From contig CAKRZR010000006.1 in NCBI GenBank assembly GCA_934433485.1, forward strand, positions 62,001-126,000: DNA of 64,000 nucleotides, read 5' to 3'. Position 1 is the stretch's first letter; every line of letters starts with the position of its first letter. This stretch comes from an uncultured Eubacteriales bacterium. GTDB lineage: Bacteria; Bacillota; Clostridia; Oscillospirales; CAG-272. Below, piece by piece: positions 16,904-25,842 of the stretch. Position numbers and translations under genes: made by a program. Below the pieces are notes generated by a model that saw only the letters and a program-made list of their open reading frames with translations, was not told the origin of the DNA and did not search any database.

Positions 16904-17698
16904 TTACTTTCGCATCAGCGCATTCACCTTGTCCTGCACCGTTGCATAGTCATACCCGGCTGCGGCAAGCCACTTTTTTCGGTCCGCGCCGTTGCCCCAC
17001 TTTCCGGCGAGGACTTCGGCGGCTATGGTGTCGAGCGATTTCCGTGTGTCCGTGGCGGGTTTCGTTCCCGCAGTCACTCCGCCGTGCGCGAAATCGCGGT
17101 AAAATTCGCTCATATCCACGTCACCGGGGATACCGGGTACCCTTGCTTTCCATGTGTATTGCCATGCGTCATGGTCACCGATACGCGGTTTTCCTGCCAG
17201 TCTTGCGCACCAGATCGTATAGCCAGCCTTGCGGATCGCGTTGCCGTCGATCTCTGCCGTGAACCAGTTTTCCGCGCAGTACAGACCTGCCGTGTATCCG
17301 GCTGCTGCGACCGCTTTCAGAAATGCGAGAGCGTTTTTTGTGCGCTGTGTCTTTGTGATCCGGTCGCCGCGTCCGTTTGCATTCTGCTCGCAGTATTCGG
17401 AATCCAGATATACCGGATACGCGATACGGAACGGTTTCAGCAGCTTTACGAGGTATGCCGCTTCTTCCTCCGCCTCGTGTTCGTTCAGTGCTTGCGACAG
17501 CCAGTACGCGCCGATCGGGATATTCAGTGCATTTGCAGCGGCAGCGTTCGCACGGAACCGCTTGTCCTCCGCGAGCGTACCGGCGGAACCGTAGCCGCGA
17601 TACCCGGCGCGGAGAATGGCAGCGTCCACCTTGCCTTTGACGTTCTTCCAGAGGATCGTTCCATTGTGAGCGGAAACGTCAATCACTTTCAGCGTCAT
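16904..17698 (-). CDS. Phage endolysin, GH25 lysozyme
   Basis: 264 residues from ATG 17698 behind AAGGAGCGGGAGA; the longer frame runs inside the preceding holin gene. GH25 fold: VIDVSAHNG (residues 4-12) with the catalytic Asp, ILRAGYRG (about 28-35), YPVYLDSEYCEQ (about 95-106) with the catalytic Asp/Glu pair, and WQYTWKARVPGI (about 184-195). The last 40 residues (AAEVLAGKWGNGADRKKWLAAAGYD) resemble CW_7/Cpl-7-type wall-binding repeats. It cleaves muramic acid bonds for host lysis. It is the last gene of the late operon and overlaps the holin gene by 20 bases. Confidence 0.88.
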   Translation of the reverse strand: MTLKVIDVSAHNGTILWKNVKGKVDAAILRAGYRGYGSAGTLAEDKRFRANAAAANALNIPIGAYWLSQALNEHEAEEEAAYLVKLLKPFRIAYPVYLDSEYCEQNANGRGDRITKTQRTKNALAFLKAVAAAGYTAGLYCAENWFTAEIDGNAIRKAGYTIWCARLAGKPRIGDHDAWQYTWKARVPGIPGDVDMSEFYRDFAHGGVTAGTKPATDTRKSLDTIAAEVLAGKWGNGADRKKWLAAAGYDYATVQDKVNALMRK

Positions 17699-17954
17699 TC
17701 TCTCCCGCTCCTTCCTGTTTGCTGGTTTCTGCGCCGGTATGGACATTTTCGACGTGTAGCGGCGCGTTTGCGGATGCCTTATCCACGCCGCCTTCCACAA
17801 ATACGAACGAGAGCGCGGAAATGACAGACAGTACACCGCCAGAAACCAGTTCTATGGTTTCCCGGTCTCCGCCGAATGCGACGACAAGTCCGACCACGAT
17901 ACCGGCGACCGCCGCCCAAAATTTCCTGCTGGTGAGTTTTGCTTTCAGATTCAT
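17679..17954 (-). CDS. Small phage membrane protein, probable holin
   Basis: 91 residues from ATG 17954 (RBS AAGGGGAAAGC). A basic N-terminus (LKAKLTSRKF) leads into two hydrophobic helices (about 13-30 and 38-56), followed by an acidic, glutamate-rich tail. Position directly before the endolysin, size and topology fit a class II-type holin. The longer open frame upstream runs through the neighbouring gene and lacks an RBS. Confidence 0.65.
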   Translation of the reverse strand: MNLKAKLTSRKFWAAVAGIVVGLVVAFGGDRETIELVSGGVLSVISALSFVFVEGGVDKASANAPLHVENVHTGAETSKQEGAGENDAESD

Positions 17955-17968
17955 GATGCTTTCCCCTT

Positions 17969-18268
17969 TCAATCCTTTAAGACTGTATCCGCGAACAATG
18001 CAGCGGCTTCCGCGCCGTATTTGTCCGCTAATTTTTCGATGAATATTTGCGCATATTTTGCGCGGTTTTCGTTTTTGGCTTTCCATATGTAGAACGCGTT
18101 CATGGCGGTTACTTCCGCCCACGCGAGCGGCGCGACGACCTGCAAGCCATCTGAATATATGCCGCAAATCGGGAACACTATAGCCAGCGCGGAGAATAGA
18201 ATCGCCGCTGCCCAGCTTGCCGCGAGCAGTATTTTTGTAGTTTCGACGTGTTTCCGTCCACCCTGCAT
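17969..18268 (-). CDS. Small phage membrane protein of the lysis cassette
   Basis: 99 residues from ATG 18268, with AGGAGG 8 bases upstream; an overlapping GTG further up is too close to that RBS. Two hydrophobic segments (about 10-30 and 40-55) precede a charged amphipathic C-terminus ending LFADTVLKD. No family recognised; its place among three small membrane proteins suggests a holin-like or spanin-like accessory role. Confidence 0.55.
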   Translation of the reverse strand: MQGGRKHVETTKILLAASWAAAILFSALAIVFPICGIYSDGLQVVAPLAWAEVTAMNAFYIWKAKNENRAKYAQIFIEKLADKYGAEAAALFADTVLKD

Positions 18269-18286
18269 GGTCGTCACCTCCTGCCG

Positions 18287-18562
18287 TTATTCGTGCGCCT
18301 GCTGGTTCAGATGCTTGTCCAGCTTTTCCTTTGCCGTCGTCACGCTGTGGTTCGCTCCTAATTGGATCAAGCCGTCAAGCGCGGCGGAAAGCCCGTAGCA
18401 GATCAACGTGTTCTCCGTTTTGATTTTCTTGATCTCGTCGTTCTGCTTGTTTTGCTTGAGATACCAGCGATACACGGCGAAAACCACGCCAGCGATTGCC
18501 AGTACTGCGGAGAGGACTGCCGCTGCGGTGATGAGAGATTGCGCGGTGATGGTTATGTTCAT
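18287..18562 (-). CDS. Small phage membrane protein, holin-like
   Basis: 91 residues, RBS GAGGAG. One long N-terminal hydrophobic segment (about 7-32) followed by a basic KQNKQNDEIKKIKTEN stretch and an amphipathic helix. This one-TM-plus-coiled-tail layout is common in Clostridia phages beside lysins and may modulate lysis. No enzymatic residues. Confidence 0.55.
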   Translation of the reverse strand: MNITITAQSLITAAAVLSAVLAIAGVVFAVYRWYLKQNKQNDEIKKIKTENTLICYGLSAALDGLIQLGANHSVTTAKEKLDKHLNQQAHE

Positions 18563-18579
18563 GATTACTCCTCTGTTTC

Positions 18580-19866
18580 TTAGACGAGTTCTGTAGCGGT
18601 CAGCGTGCCAGAATCGTCTACGGTGATCCTGAATTTCTTTGTTGAACCTTCGGTTGAGGACTTTATTAAGATGGAATGAACTGGGATATAGTAAAGTAAT
18701 TCCTCGATTGAAACCAATCCATATCCAGATTCAATCCAAGTCACTACACTTCCCGTAGGAGGTGTATTCTCATTAGTCATGAGAATAGGAGTAGAGTGCG
18801 TCTGTTGTTGTACGACTGTTTTTCCCGCACTTGTCCCTGTTATCCCTATACTCAAAATCCTGCTATGTTGAACGTCGGTCCTTTGGAAAACATATGTGCT
18901 GTAATTTCCATTTTTCACTGTTTGTGACCAAGTAAATACATTGCCATCAAAATTTAGAGCAACGTCACAGTTGCTTTTAATAGCGTCGTCTATTTCCCAA
19001 TAGGTTTTGTCAGCAGACATAACAGCAGCCCCAGATTCCTCCTCGGTTCTACTAACATTCACTACAATTCTTTTGGTCATTTCATTCCAAGTCTGTATGT
19101 CATTGCCAACAACGCCGTTATATAGTTTTCCTGTTTTACTCAATGCATAAAAGTCTTGACGACCATACCAAATGTGTGCGCTTTTGATTATAAGCATCGG
19201 GAACTCATCAGGTGTAAGTCCTAAATTGCTCGCAGTTGTGTCATATTCATTGACTACACAAAAACTCGTATCAGAGCCTATTTCAAGTTCACCTAACCCA
19301 TTTAATTCCTTTCCACCAACAACACTAATATTTTTTCTCGCTTGTGCTCTTTGCTCTCCGGTTAAATCCTGTTCCGTGAATTTTACAACGTCCGCGACAT
19401 CCATCGCTTGTGTTTTCCACTTCTTCGGCTTGCCGTCCGCATCCACTTCCTCCACAGTCAGCACTTCTCCCACGGTGGCAGTCTGCGGCGCGTCGATCTT
19501 ACCGGCAAGCATCTTTCCAAAGGTATCCTTGATCTCATGGCTAACCTCCGCTTCCGTTTCCGATCCACCCAGTATCGACCGCCGGACCCCAACCGCCGCG
19601 GCAGTCGTTGTATGCAATTCCCCGGCATATACCCCAACCAGCACCGAAACCGCGTCCGGGATCACCGGTACCGGACATTCATTCCCCGCAAACGGCACAT
19701 CCGTGAACGTGCCGCCCCAGATGAACCGCGCGGTCTTCACTTCATACGCGTCCCACTCCGCGTCGAAATCGAAAACCGCCACATAGTCCGAGTTGCCGCA
19801 GACGATACATGTGTCCGAAATGGTGTGTGCGATCTTCTCCCGCACCGTGATATTTATGTTCGGCAT
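18580..19866 (-). CDS. Baseplate/tail-tip protein, probable receptor-binding protein
   Basis: 428 residues, RBS GAGGAGGGTGCT. The N-terminal part (about 1-155) is G+C-rich like the rest of the prophage and resembles the structural N-terminal domain of Firmicutes phage upper-baseplate proteins. From about residue 160 (below 19.39 kb) the DNA becomes strikingly AT-rich and the protein turns into a beta-rich, serine/threonine/asparagine-rich region. This is the expected build of a receptor-binding protein whose host-recognition half has been exchanged. It lies between the tail genes and the lysis cassette. Confidence 0.6.
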   Translation of the reverse strand: MPNINITVREKIAHTISDTCIVCGNSDYVAVFDFDAEWDAYEVKTARFIWGGTFTDVPFAGNECPVPVIPDAVSVLVGVYAGELHTTTAAAVGVRRSILGGSETEAEVSHEIKDTFGKMLAGKIDAPQTATVGEVLTVEEVDADGKPKKWKTQAMDVADVVKFTEQDLTGEQRAQARKNISVVGGKELNGLGELEIGSDTSFCVVNEYDTTASNLGLTPDEFPMLIIKSAHIWYGRQDFYALSKTGKLYNGVVGNDIQTWNEMTKRIVVNVSRTEEESGAAVMSADKTYWEIDDAIKSNCDVALNFDGNVFTWSQTVKNGNYSTYVFQRTDVQHSRILSIGITGTSAGKTVVQQQTHSTPILMTNENTPPTGSVVTWIESGYGLVSIEELLYYIPVHSILIKSSTEGSTKKFRITVDDSGTLTATELV

Positions 19867-19876
19867 AGCACCCTCC

Positions 19877-20128
19877 TCAGTCCTCGTACCCGTTCAGATA
19901 GCCAACATACGTCCCGATCTCTGTAAGGATCACCGCCTTGTCCGCCTCCAGTGCGTCGTGTTCCGCTGCGTCGGTGCAGATTCCCAACTGCCTGTACACG
20001 CCGGACAAACGGAAATACAGATTCCCAAGCTGTTCGGCGTCATCCGCACGCGTGACAACCCTCTCGACGGTGGAAATGCGTGTGCCGTTTTCATAAGCTA
20101 CGTTTTTTACGGTTTCCATGGTGTTCAT
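19877..20128 (-). CDS. Small phage protein of the tail/lysis junction, unknown
   Basis: 83 residues, strong RBS GAGGAGGAGG inside the end of the upstream gene and ATGA overlap with it. Acidic and mostly helical (YFRLSGVYRQLGI...EIGTYVGYLNGYED). No family recognised. Confidence 0.55.
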   Translation of the reverse strand: MNTMETVKNVAYENGTRISTVERVVTRADDAEQLGNLYFRLSGVYRQLGICTDAAEHDALEADKAVILTEIGTYVGYLNGYED

Positions 20129-20499
20129 GCTTCTTCCTCCTCCTCAAATTCGATTTCCACAAGTCCGTCCAACGCACAGAGATCGGCGTAGGACAGACGC
20201 ATATCCTCTTCCGCAGGCAGCCGGATCGCCTGGATGCCATCCATCTCGATCTCTACATCCAGTAACTCCCGCATGTACGCTTCCAGTGTTTCCGCCATAT
20301 CCGGCTTCGGAACGTACTTGCCATCCTCCACCGTGCAGCACCGCTCCATGATTTCCGTGCGTTTTTCGTCGTAGAAGCGTAAGTGCGCCTCCAACTTGTC
20401 GAGCAGCCGCTTCACGCGGTACAGCGTCTTTGCGTGCAGATCCTGCCCGGCGATCTTGCGAATGGACGGCAGCGCGTCCACAAGGGTTTTCATGTTCAT
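20125..20499 (-). CDS. Phage protein of unknown function, tail region
   Basis: 124 residues, RBS AAAGGAAACG. Helical and charged, rich in paired K/R and E residues (YRVKRLLDKLEAHLRFYDEKRTEIMERC), ending in a run of glutamates. It overlaps the next gene by four bases, implying translational coupling. Not recognised. Confidence 0.55.
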   Translation of the reverse strand: MNMKTLVDALPSIRKIAGQDLHAKTLYRVKRLLDKLEAHLRFYDEKRTEIMERCCTVEDGKYVPKPDMAETLEAYMRELLDVEIEMDGIQAIRLPAEEDMRLSYADLCALDGLVEIEFEEEEEA

Positions 20500-20520
20500 G
20501 AGAATCGTTTCCTTTCCTGT

Positions 20521-22839
20521 TTATCCGATAAGCCCGTAGGCTTTCAGCGCGGTGATGAGTGTCGCCACAGTCGCGGAGGACGCCACCGTCTGCCGCGTGA
20601 CCGGTGTTGTGCCGAAAAAGCCAAGCTTTGACGAGGTGTTGTATCCGATCCGCGTACTGCCGTAGCCAAGGTAGCAGTCGTACCAGTAGTAGCTCGCCGA
20701 GCCGAGGTTCCAGTGCGTATATGATGTGCAGTGCGACGGCACCAGAGCATAGCCGGATGTCGCCTCCACGTAATAGGTTGTATTCGAGCTGCTGTAATAC
20801 AGCTTCGTAGGATTGCCGCCGGACCCGCCGCCGGTGAGCTCCGTTCCGTTCAGGTACAGCTTTTTCGTGTATATCGCATTCCATGGATAGGTCGATGTCC
20901 CCAAGGAGTAGTTACTGTACGTAGATGCCGCATTGGGACGAATGACTGTATCCTTCATGACGATGTGATAGGCTTTCGCGCCGCCGCCATGTATCTCTGC
21001 CCATGGATTCGCATCCGTGCCAAGTTTAGAGGCGGAATATGTGCTGTATAGTGAATCGGATGCCATATCCACACAAACGCAGCTGGTCCTACTCTGACCA
21101 AAGTATATCATTGAGGATGCTGCCAGAAAAATATTGTTGTATTGCGGCGAAAACGAGTCCGCGCCGATGTATACACTTGTTGTATCCGTGGTCATAACGA
21201 CTTTGGTGTTGCTGCTTTTCCCATAAACAGTATCCACCTTCAGAGAGCCAATGTCCACTCGATCCGCCGATATTTTCCCGGTCGTAATTCTACCGCCGTC
21301 AATGGTGGTCGTGCCGCCTGCACCCAGATCCGATGCCTTGACAAAGGTGGTAAACCCGGTAAAGTCGATCTTGTCCGCCTTGATCTTGATGCTGCTGCTG
21401 TTTGCATTGGACACCAGCTGCAAGAGCGCGTAGACATTCGTCCCGATCGTGCTTTTGCTGTAGGACGAGGACAGCGTGATCGCCGCCTCCACATCGGACA
21501 CGGACTGCTCAATGGAGGTGAGCGCGGATGCCTTCGCGTATCCGGCAAGGTCGCTCCCGGTGACATACGTGCCGGAGCAGGCAGAAATGATCTTCGCCTT
21601 ACCAGCAGTGCTGTCGATGTACTGCGCAACGGACGTGTTCAGCGTGGTGGTCGTGACATAGCTGCCCATGTCGGACTTCTTCTGATACGTCCCCGACAGA
21701 TTGTTGACGATTTTCGCCGTACCTGCCGCGGTGTCAATATACGCCCCGATCTCCGCAGACAACTCCGTCTTCTGCACATAATTCCCGAGCGCGTCCTCTT
21801 TGACGAATGTCCCGGTCAGATTCCCAACAATCTTCGCCGTCCCCGCCGCTGTGTCGATGTACGCCCCAACCTCCGCCGACAGCTCCGTCTTCTCCACATA
21901 TCCGGTCAGATCGTCCGAGGTGACATACGTCCCGGACAGGGATGCGACAATGGAAGCCTTGCCCTCGTCGCTGTTGATGTACGTGTCCACGGAGGCGGAA
22001 ACGTCGCTTTTCTTCGCGTAGTCAGAGAGCGCATCCTTCGTGTCCCGCGCCGTTTTCAGCGCGGCATCTGCTTTTTCGGACGCACTCTGCAGATTGTCGA
22101 GTATGTCCGGCACATAGTCCCCGACTTCGATCTCAACCTCAAAGGGATTGTACGGATTGTACTCGATCGCGGTAATGCGCGTCTGCACATCCAGCCCAAG
22201 CGGCGTGAATTTGATATGTACGTTGTCCCCGCAGGAGAGCGTGGTTTTCCGCCCCAGCACAATGTTGTACGCGGTCGTGGCGGCAAGCACATCCCGGTTG
22301 TAGGAAACATCGGTCACATTGTCCGTGCCAAGCAGCTCCACGTATGCAACACTGCCGCGGTGATTCCGCAAATGCACCTTGCTCCCGCTATACTCGATCT
22401 CTCCGCCGAGGATCGCGGCAACGGATATAAGGATCGCCCTCCGCGTCCCGCCAACCAGCCGGATATTCACGTTCCCGTTCGGCTCCACAGTCCCAGCGGA
22501 AAGCGGCGTACCGGACAGGACCGCTGATAGCGCACCCGCCGCAGTCCCGCTATAGACAAACTCCTCCAGCTTGTACGTTTCGTCGTTCAGCACGTAGGAT
22601 ATGTGTTCACATTCCACGGCACACGTCGGGCTTTGCCCAACCATGTCCATCTGGTAGCTTGTCACGTGGAAATCATATACCCCGTACTGTACCACAGTAT
22701 TATCGTGAATGTATGGTACATCCTCTTCTGTCAGCGTAAAGCTCAGTGTGAGCGCACTGTCCAGTCCCTCTCGTATCCGCGCGGTGATGAGCGCGTCCAC
22801 GGCATGAGACGATCCGTTGTTCACGAGATAGATTTTCAT
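20521..22839 (-). CDS. Tail tip / endopeptidase-tail (Tal-like) protein with 40-residue repeats
   Basis: 772 residues. The N-terminal 250 residues have the layout of siphovirus tail-associated hub proteins (VVQYGVYDFHVTSYQMD, ILGGEIEYSGSKVHLRNHRG, VEIGDY-type end of the hub domain). About residues 265-440 hold four to five tandem repeats of about 40 residues with the core TELSAE-GAYIDTAAGTAKIV-NLSGT, likely a fibrous spacer. The C-terminus has collar/fibre-like beta motifs (NYSLGTSTYPWNAIY; a similar unit, GSASYYWYDCYLG, recurs). It would form the tail tip below the tape measure. ATGA overlap with the tape-measure gene. Confidence 0.7.
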   Translation of the reverse strand: MKIYLVNNGSSHAVDALITARIREGLDSALTLSFTLTEEDVPYIHDNTVVQYGVYDFHVTSYQMDMVGQSPTCAVECEHISYVLNDETYKLEEFVYSGTAAGALSAVLSGTPLSAGTVEPNGNVNIRLVGGTRRAILISVAAILGGEIEYSGSKVHLRNHRGSVAYVELLGTDNVTDVSYNRDVLAATTAYNIVLGRKTTLSCGDNVHIKFTPLGLDVQTRITAIEYNPYNPFEVEIEVGDYVPDILDNLQSASEKADAALKTARDTKDALSDYAKKSDVSASVDTYINSDEGKASIVASLSGTYVTSDDLTGYVEKTELSAEVGAYIDTAAGTAKIVGNLTGTFVKEDALGNYVQKTELSAEIGAYIDTAAGTAKIVNNLSGTYQKKSDMGSYVTTTTLNTSVAQYIDSTAGKAKIISACSGTYVTGSDLAGYAKASALTSIEQSVSDVEAAITLSSSYSKSTIGTNVYALLQLVSNANSSSIKIKADKIDFTGFTTFVKASDLGAGGTTTIDGGRITTGKISADRVDIGSLKVDTVYGKSSNTKVVMTTDTTSVYIGADSFSPQYNNIFLAASSMIYFGQSRTSCVCVDMASDSLYSTYSASKLGTDANPWAEIHGGGAKAYHIVMKDTVIRPNAASTYSNYSLGTSTYPWNAIYTKKLYLNGTELTGGGSGGNPTKLYYSSSNTTYYVEATSGYALVPSHCTSYTHWNLGSASYYWYDCYLGYGSTRIGYNTSSKLGFFGTTPVTRQTVASSATVATLITALKAYGLIG

Positions 22840-25553
22840 TCTGCACTCACTCCCACAACCCGCGCGCGGTTCATCCGTGTGTTGTACTGCACACGGGATA
22901 CTACCTTTGTCAGCTTCTGCCCTCCGATGGAGATCGGCGTGACCAGCTCGAAATTACGTTCTCCATCGTCCCCGACGCTGTACCGATACGCGGCGTTGAC
23001 GGCGGTGTCAAACTCCGTCGGCAGAGCGTCCTGCATATCCTTTGTGACATTCTCCATCTCGTCCGAGAACCCGATTCCAATCCCCTCCGCGAGGTATTTG
23101 CCGATCTCGTCCCGGAACAGCGTGGACGGCGAATGGATCCCGAAAAAGTCCTTGATCCCGTCTACCACGCCTGAGAAGAACCCGCTGATCTTGTCATATA
23201 GCCACTCCCCCGCATCCGAAATGCCCTGCCAAAGCCCCTGAATGAGCTGATTCCCTGCATCCACGATCTTCTGTCGACAGCTGATTACCGCTTTCGCGAT
23301 TCCTAAGACGATCTCCGGAATCTTCTTCCACAAATCCTTCAGGATCGCGGGAATATCGCCAAGCAGAGCGGTGAACAGTGCGAATCCGGCATCAATGAGC
23401 AACGGCAGCGAATCCATGAGCGCGTCCACGATCCCGCCGATCAGCTCCGGCAACGCTTCGACGATCGCTGTAATGATCTCCGGCATTGCTTCGACAAGCG
23501 CGGTGAATAGCTGTACTCCAGCTTCGATGATTTCTGGCAGCGAACCAAGCAGCGCGTCTACAATCCCGCCAATGATCTGTGGAACAGCTTCCACAATGGC
23601 ATCGATAATATCCGGCAGCGCGTCCACAAGGGAAGTGAGCAGCGCGATCCCCGCGTCTATAATCTGTGGCACTGCATCAATGAGAAAATCCACAATGCCC
23701 GTTATGATTCCCGGCAAGGCTTCAATCAGCTGCGGCAGCGCGTCGAGTAATCCTTGCGCCAGACCGAGAATGATTTGCAGCGCGGCATCCAGTATTTCCG
23801 GCAGCGCGTCCACAAGCCCCTGTACGATCGTCGTGATCGCTTCCACAGCGGCGGGAATCAGCTCCGGCAGCGCCTCGGCGATACCGGCAACCAGCGAGGT
23901 GATCATCTGTACTCCGCAGGTCATCAGCCCCGGCAGCGCGTCAATCAACGCCGCCGTGATGGTCGTGACCGCCTCTGTGACCGCTTTTGCCATGTCGGGC
24001 ATTCCGGCGGTGAAGCTTTCCGCGATCGCGGAGAGGATCGACGCGGCAACACCGATGATCTCCGGCAGCATATCCGTCGCGGTGTCGAGAAGCCGCGCGG
24101 TGATGTCCTGCGCTACCGCAATGATCTCCGGGAGCGCGTCGTCTGCCGCTTCCAGAACCGCGCTGAACACCTCGTCCACAACGCCGAGGATCATAGGCAC
24201 CTGATCGGAAATTCCATCCACCATGGCGGTAATGGACGCTCCCATGGATTCCACCATAGCCTCCGAAATATCGCCGCCGGACGCCGCCTCATCGAGCATA
24301 TTCGCGAAACTGGCAACCACCTCCGCGCCACCGGCTTTCACAGACGTCACTACAGGCTCCATAACGCCGCCGATCTTCGCCATAGCGTCGGTGTAGGAAG
24401 CGGTCGCTTCGTTCGCTTTCAGCAGTTCCTCGTTGTTCTCCCGATAGCTGTCCGCTGCATTAGAGTATAGCCCCGTCAGCGTCTCGGTGATGAGCGCTTG
24501 CCGCTCCTGCTCTGTGCTGCACTGCGACAGCGCGAGATTGAAAAAGTCCTCCGCCGTCGCCGCCTCAGAGACCGCCTTGTTCCATTCCTCGTTTTCCTCG
24601 GTCGCCTCTTTCAGCGTTACGCCGAATGTCTCCCCCTCTTTCGCAGCCCAGTTCAAAGCGTCTGCCAGACCGCCGGTGACGGTGCCCGTCTTTGTGGTTT
24701 CGTTCGCGGCTTCGGCAAGCCCCTCGATCGGCAGCGAATCCCCGAACGTGGCGTATACGCCGGTCGCGATTGTGGTCCAGTTTCCAAGATCCTCCTGGGA
24801 CTTCGCCATTTTCGCAAGGAAGCTGACCGCCTCAGTGGCTTTTCCCTCGTCTCCGAGAACGGCGTAGAAATCCTTGTAGGTGGCGGTAGCCGTCTCCGCA
24901 CTGAACCCGTTTTCCTCGAATGTCGTGGAGAGCTTGCCCATGTTGGTTCTGTATTCGCGCGTTTCTTCCGCCAGCTCCGCCATGGACTGTACCGCTCCGG
25001 CAACGGCAGTCACAGCAGCCCCGGCAACGGCGCCGATAGCGGTAGTAGCCGCCGCAATACCGGAACCGACCGTCTTTACAACCGATCCCAGCTTGTCGAA
25101 TTTCCCCTCGGCTTCTTCCGCCGCATCCGCAGCCTCGTCGGTACTGTCCGCCAGATCCGCGACGTTCTCCGCACCATCGTCCGCCTCTTTGCTGAAATCC
25201 GATACCGCTGTCTCCGCCTTTTGCAACGCAGCTTCCGCTTTGATTACTTCGCGCTGAAAATCCCGGTACGCCTCGCCGGTGATCTTCCCGGATGCAAACT
25301 GCTTTTCCACATCCGCCTGCGCGTCGTGGAGCTTTTTGACCTTTTCTGATGCGGCATCGACTGCGTCCCCGAGAAGTTTCTGCTTCTGAGCAAGCAGGTC
25401 AGCGTTTGATGGATCAAATTTGAGCAGTTTGTCCACTTCGCGCAGCTCTTTGGCAATGCTGGAGCTGTGCGTGTTCACATCCTGCAATGCCTTGCTGAGC
25501 CCGGTAGTCTCGCCGCCGATCTGCACCGTGATTCCTTTGATCGTACCCGCCAT
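22836..25553 (-). CDS. Tail tape measure protein
   Basis: 905 residues, the longest phage gene. The N-terminus (about 20-130) is a coiled-coil region with KLLKFDPSNADLLAQKQKLL and QREVIKAEAALQKAE, typical of Firmicutes tape measures. A glycine/alanine-rich hydrophobic segment near 155-185 may be the membrane-inserting part. Residues about 480-760 contain many imperfect 20- to 25-residue hydrophobic repeats with the pattern ALPEIIDA-IVDAL. It sets tail length; position directly after the chaperone pair is canonical. Confidence 0.85.
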   Translation of the reverse strand: MAGTIKGITVQIGGETTGLSKALQDVNTHSSSIAKELREVDKLLKFDPSNADLLAQKQKLLGDAVDAASEKVKKLHDAQADVEKQFASGKITGEAYRDFQREVIKAEAALQKAETAVSDFSKEADDGAENVADLADSTDEAADAAEEAEGKFDKLGSVVKTVGSGIAAATTAIGAVAGAAVTAVAGAVQSMAELAEETREYRTNMGKLSTTFEENGFSAETATATYKDFYAVLGDEGKATEAVSFLAKMAKSQEDLGNWTTIATGVYATFGDSLPIEGLAEAANETTKTGTVTGGLADALNWAAKEGETFGVTLKEATEENEEWNKAVSEAATAEDFFNLALSQCSTEQERQALITETLTGLYSNAADSYRENNEELLKANEATASYTDAMAKIGGVMEPVVTSVKAGGAEVVASFANMLDEAASGGDISEAMVESMGASITAMVDGISDQVPMILGVVDEVFSAVLEAADDALPEIIAVAQDITARLLDTATDMLPEIIGVAASILSAIAESFTAGMPDMAKAVTEAVTTITAALIDALPGLMTCGVQMITSLVAGIAEALPELIPAAVEAITTIVQGLVDALPEILDAALQIILGLAQGLLDALPQLIEALPGIITGIVDFLIDAVPQIIDAGIALLTSLVDALPDIIDAIVEAVPQIIGGIVDALLGSLPEIIEAGVQLFTALVEAMPEIITAIVEALPELIGGIVDALMDSLPLLIDAGFALFTALLGDIPAILKDLWKKIPEIVLGIAKAVISCRQKIVDAGNQLIQGLWQGISDAGEWLYDKISGFFSGVVDGIKDFFGIHSPSTLFRDEIGKYLAEGIGIGFSDEMENVTKDMQDALPTEFDTAVNAAYRYSVGDDGERNFELVTPISIGGQKLTKVVSRVQYNTRMNRARVVGVSAE

Positions 25554-25557
25554 ACTT

Positions 25558-25842
25558 TCACTTCCTTTCCCGTTCGGTCAACCGCCGCATGGACGCTCTG
25601 TCCGTTTCCGTCTGCTCCAAGATCCAGCAGTTTTCTAAATATTCCCGCCCTTTTTGGCTCTGGGATAATGTGTATATGACCGCGTCCCGCAACAGCAGCA
25701 GGTAGTCGTAATAGCAAAGCTCTCCAACCTCAATAAGGGATAGCCCTGCGTACTCCGCTACCCACTTCTCCGGTCGCGTCACCACCGTGTACCGCACCCT
25801 ATCGTCGTCTTCTGCGTCCGGACAATAGGGGATTTTCAGTTT
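25558..25842 (-). CDS. Tail assembly chaperone, frameshift-encoded C-terminal part (T of GT)
   Basis: This reading frame lacks a good start: only a GTG at 25797 without an RBS. It is continuous, without stops, back to the slippery heptamer at the end of the upstream chaperone gene, giving KLKIPYCPDAEDDDRVRYTV and onward to a charged C-terminus (about 95 codons). It is therefore best read as the -1 frameshift extension of the upstream gene, as in lambda G-GT. The product bridges major tail protein and tape measure during tail assembly. Confidence 0.65.
   Translation of the reverse strand, partial: KLKIPYCPDAEDDDRVRYTVVTRPEKWVAEYAGLSLIEVGELCYYDYLLLLRDAVIYTLSQSQKGREYLENCWILEQTETDRASMRRLTERERK

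Noticed and set aside
21142..22527. Plus-strand ORF of 461 codons opposite the tail-tip gene
   Set aside because: Runs against the whole late operon, has no RBS, and mirrors the repeats of the tail-tip protein.
23371..24204. Plus-strand serine/isoleucine-rich repeat ORF opposite the tape measure
   Set aside because: Its repeats are the complement of the tape-measure hydrophobic repeats.
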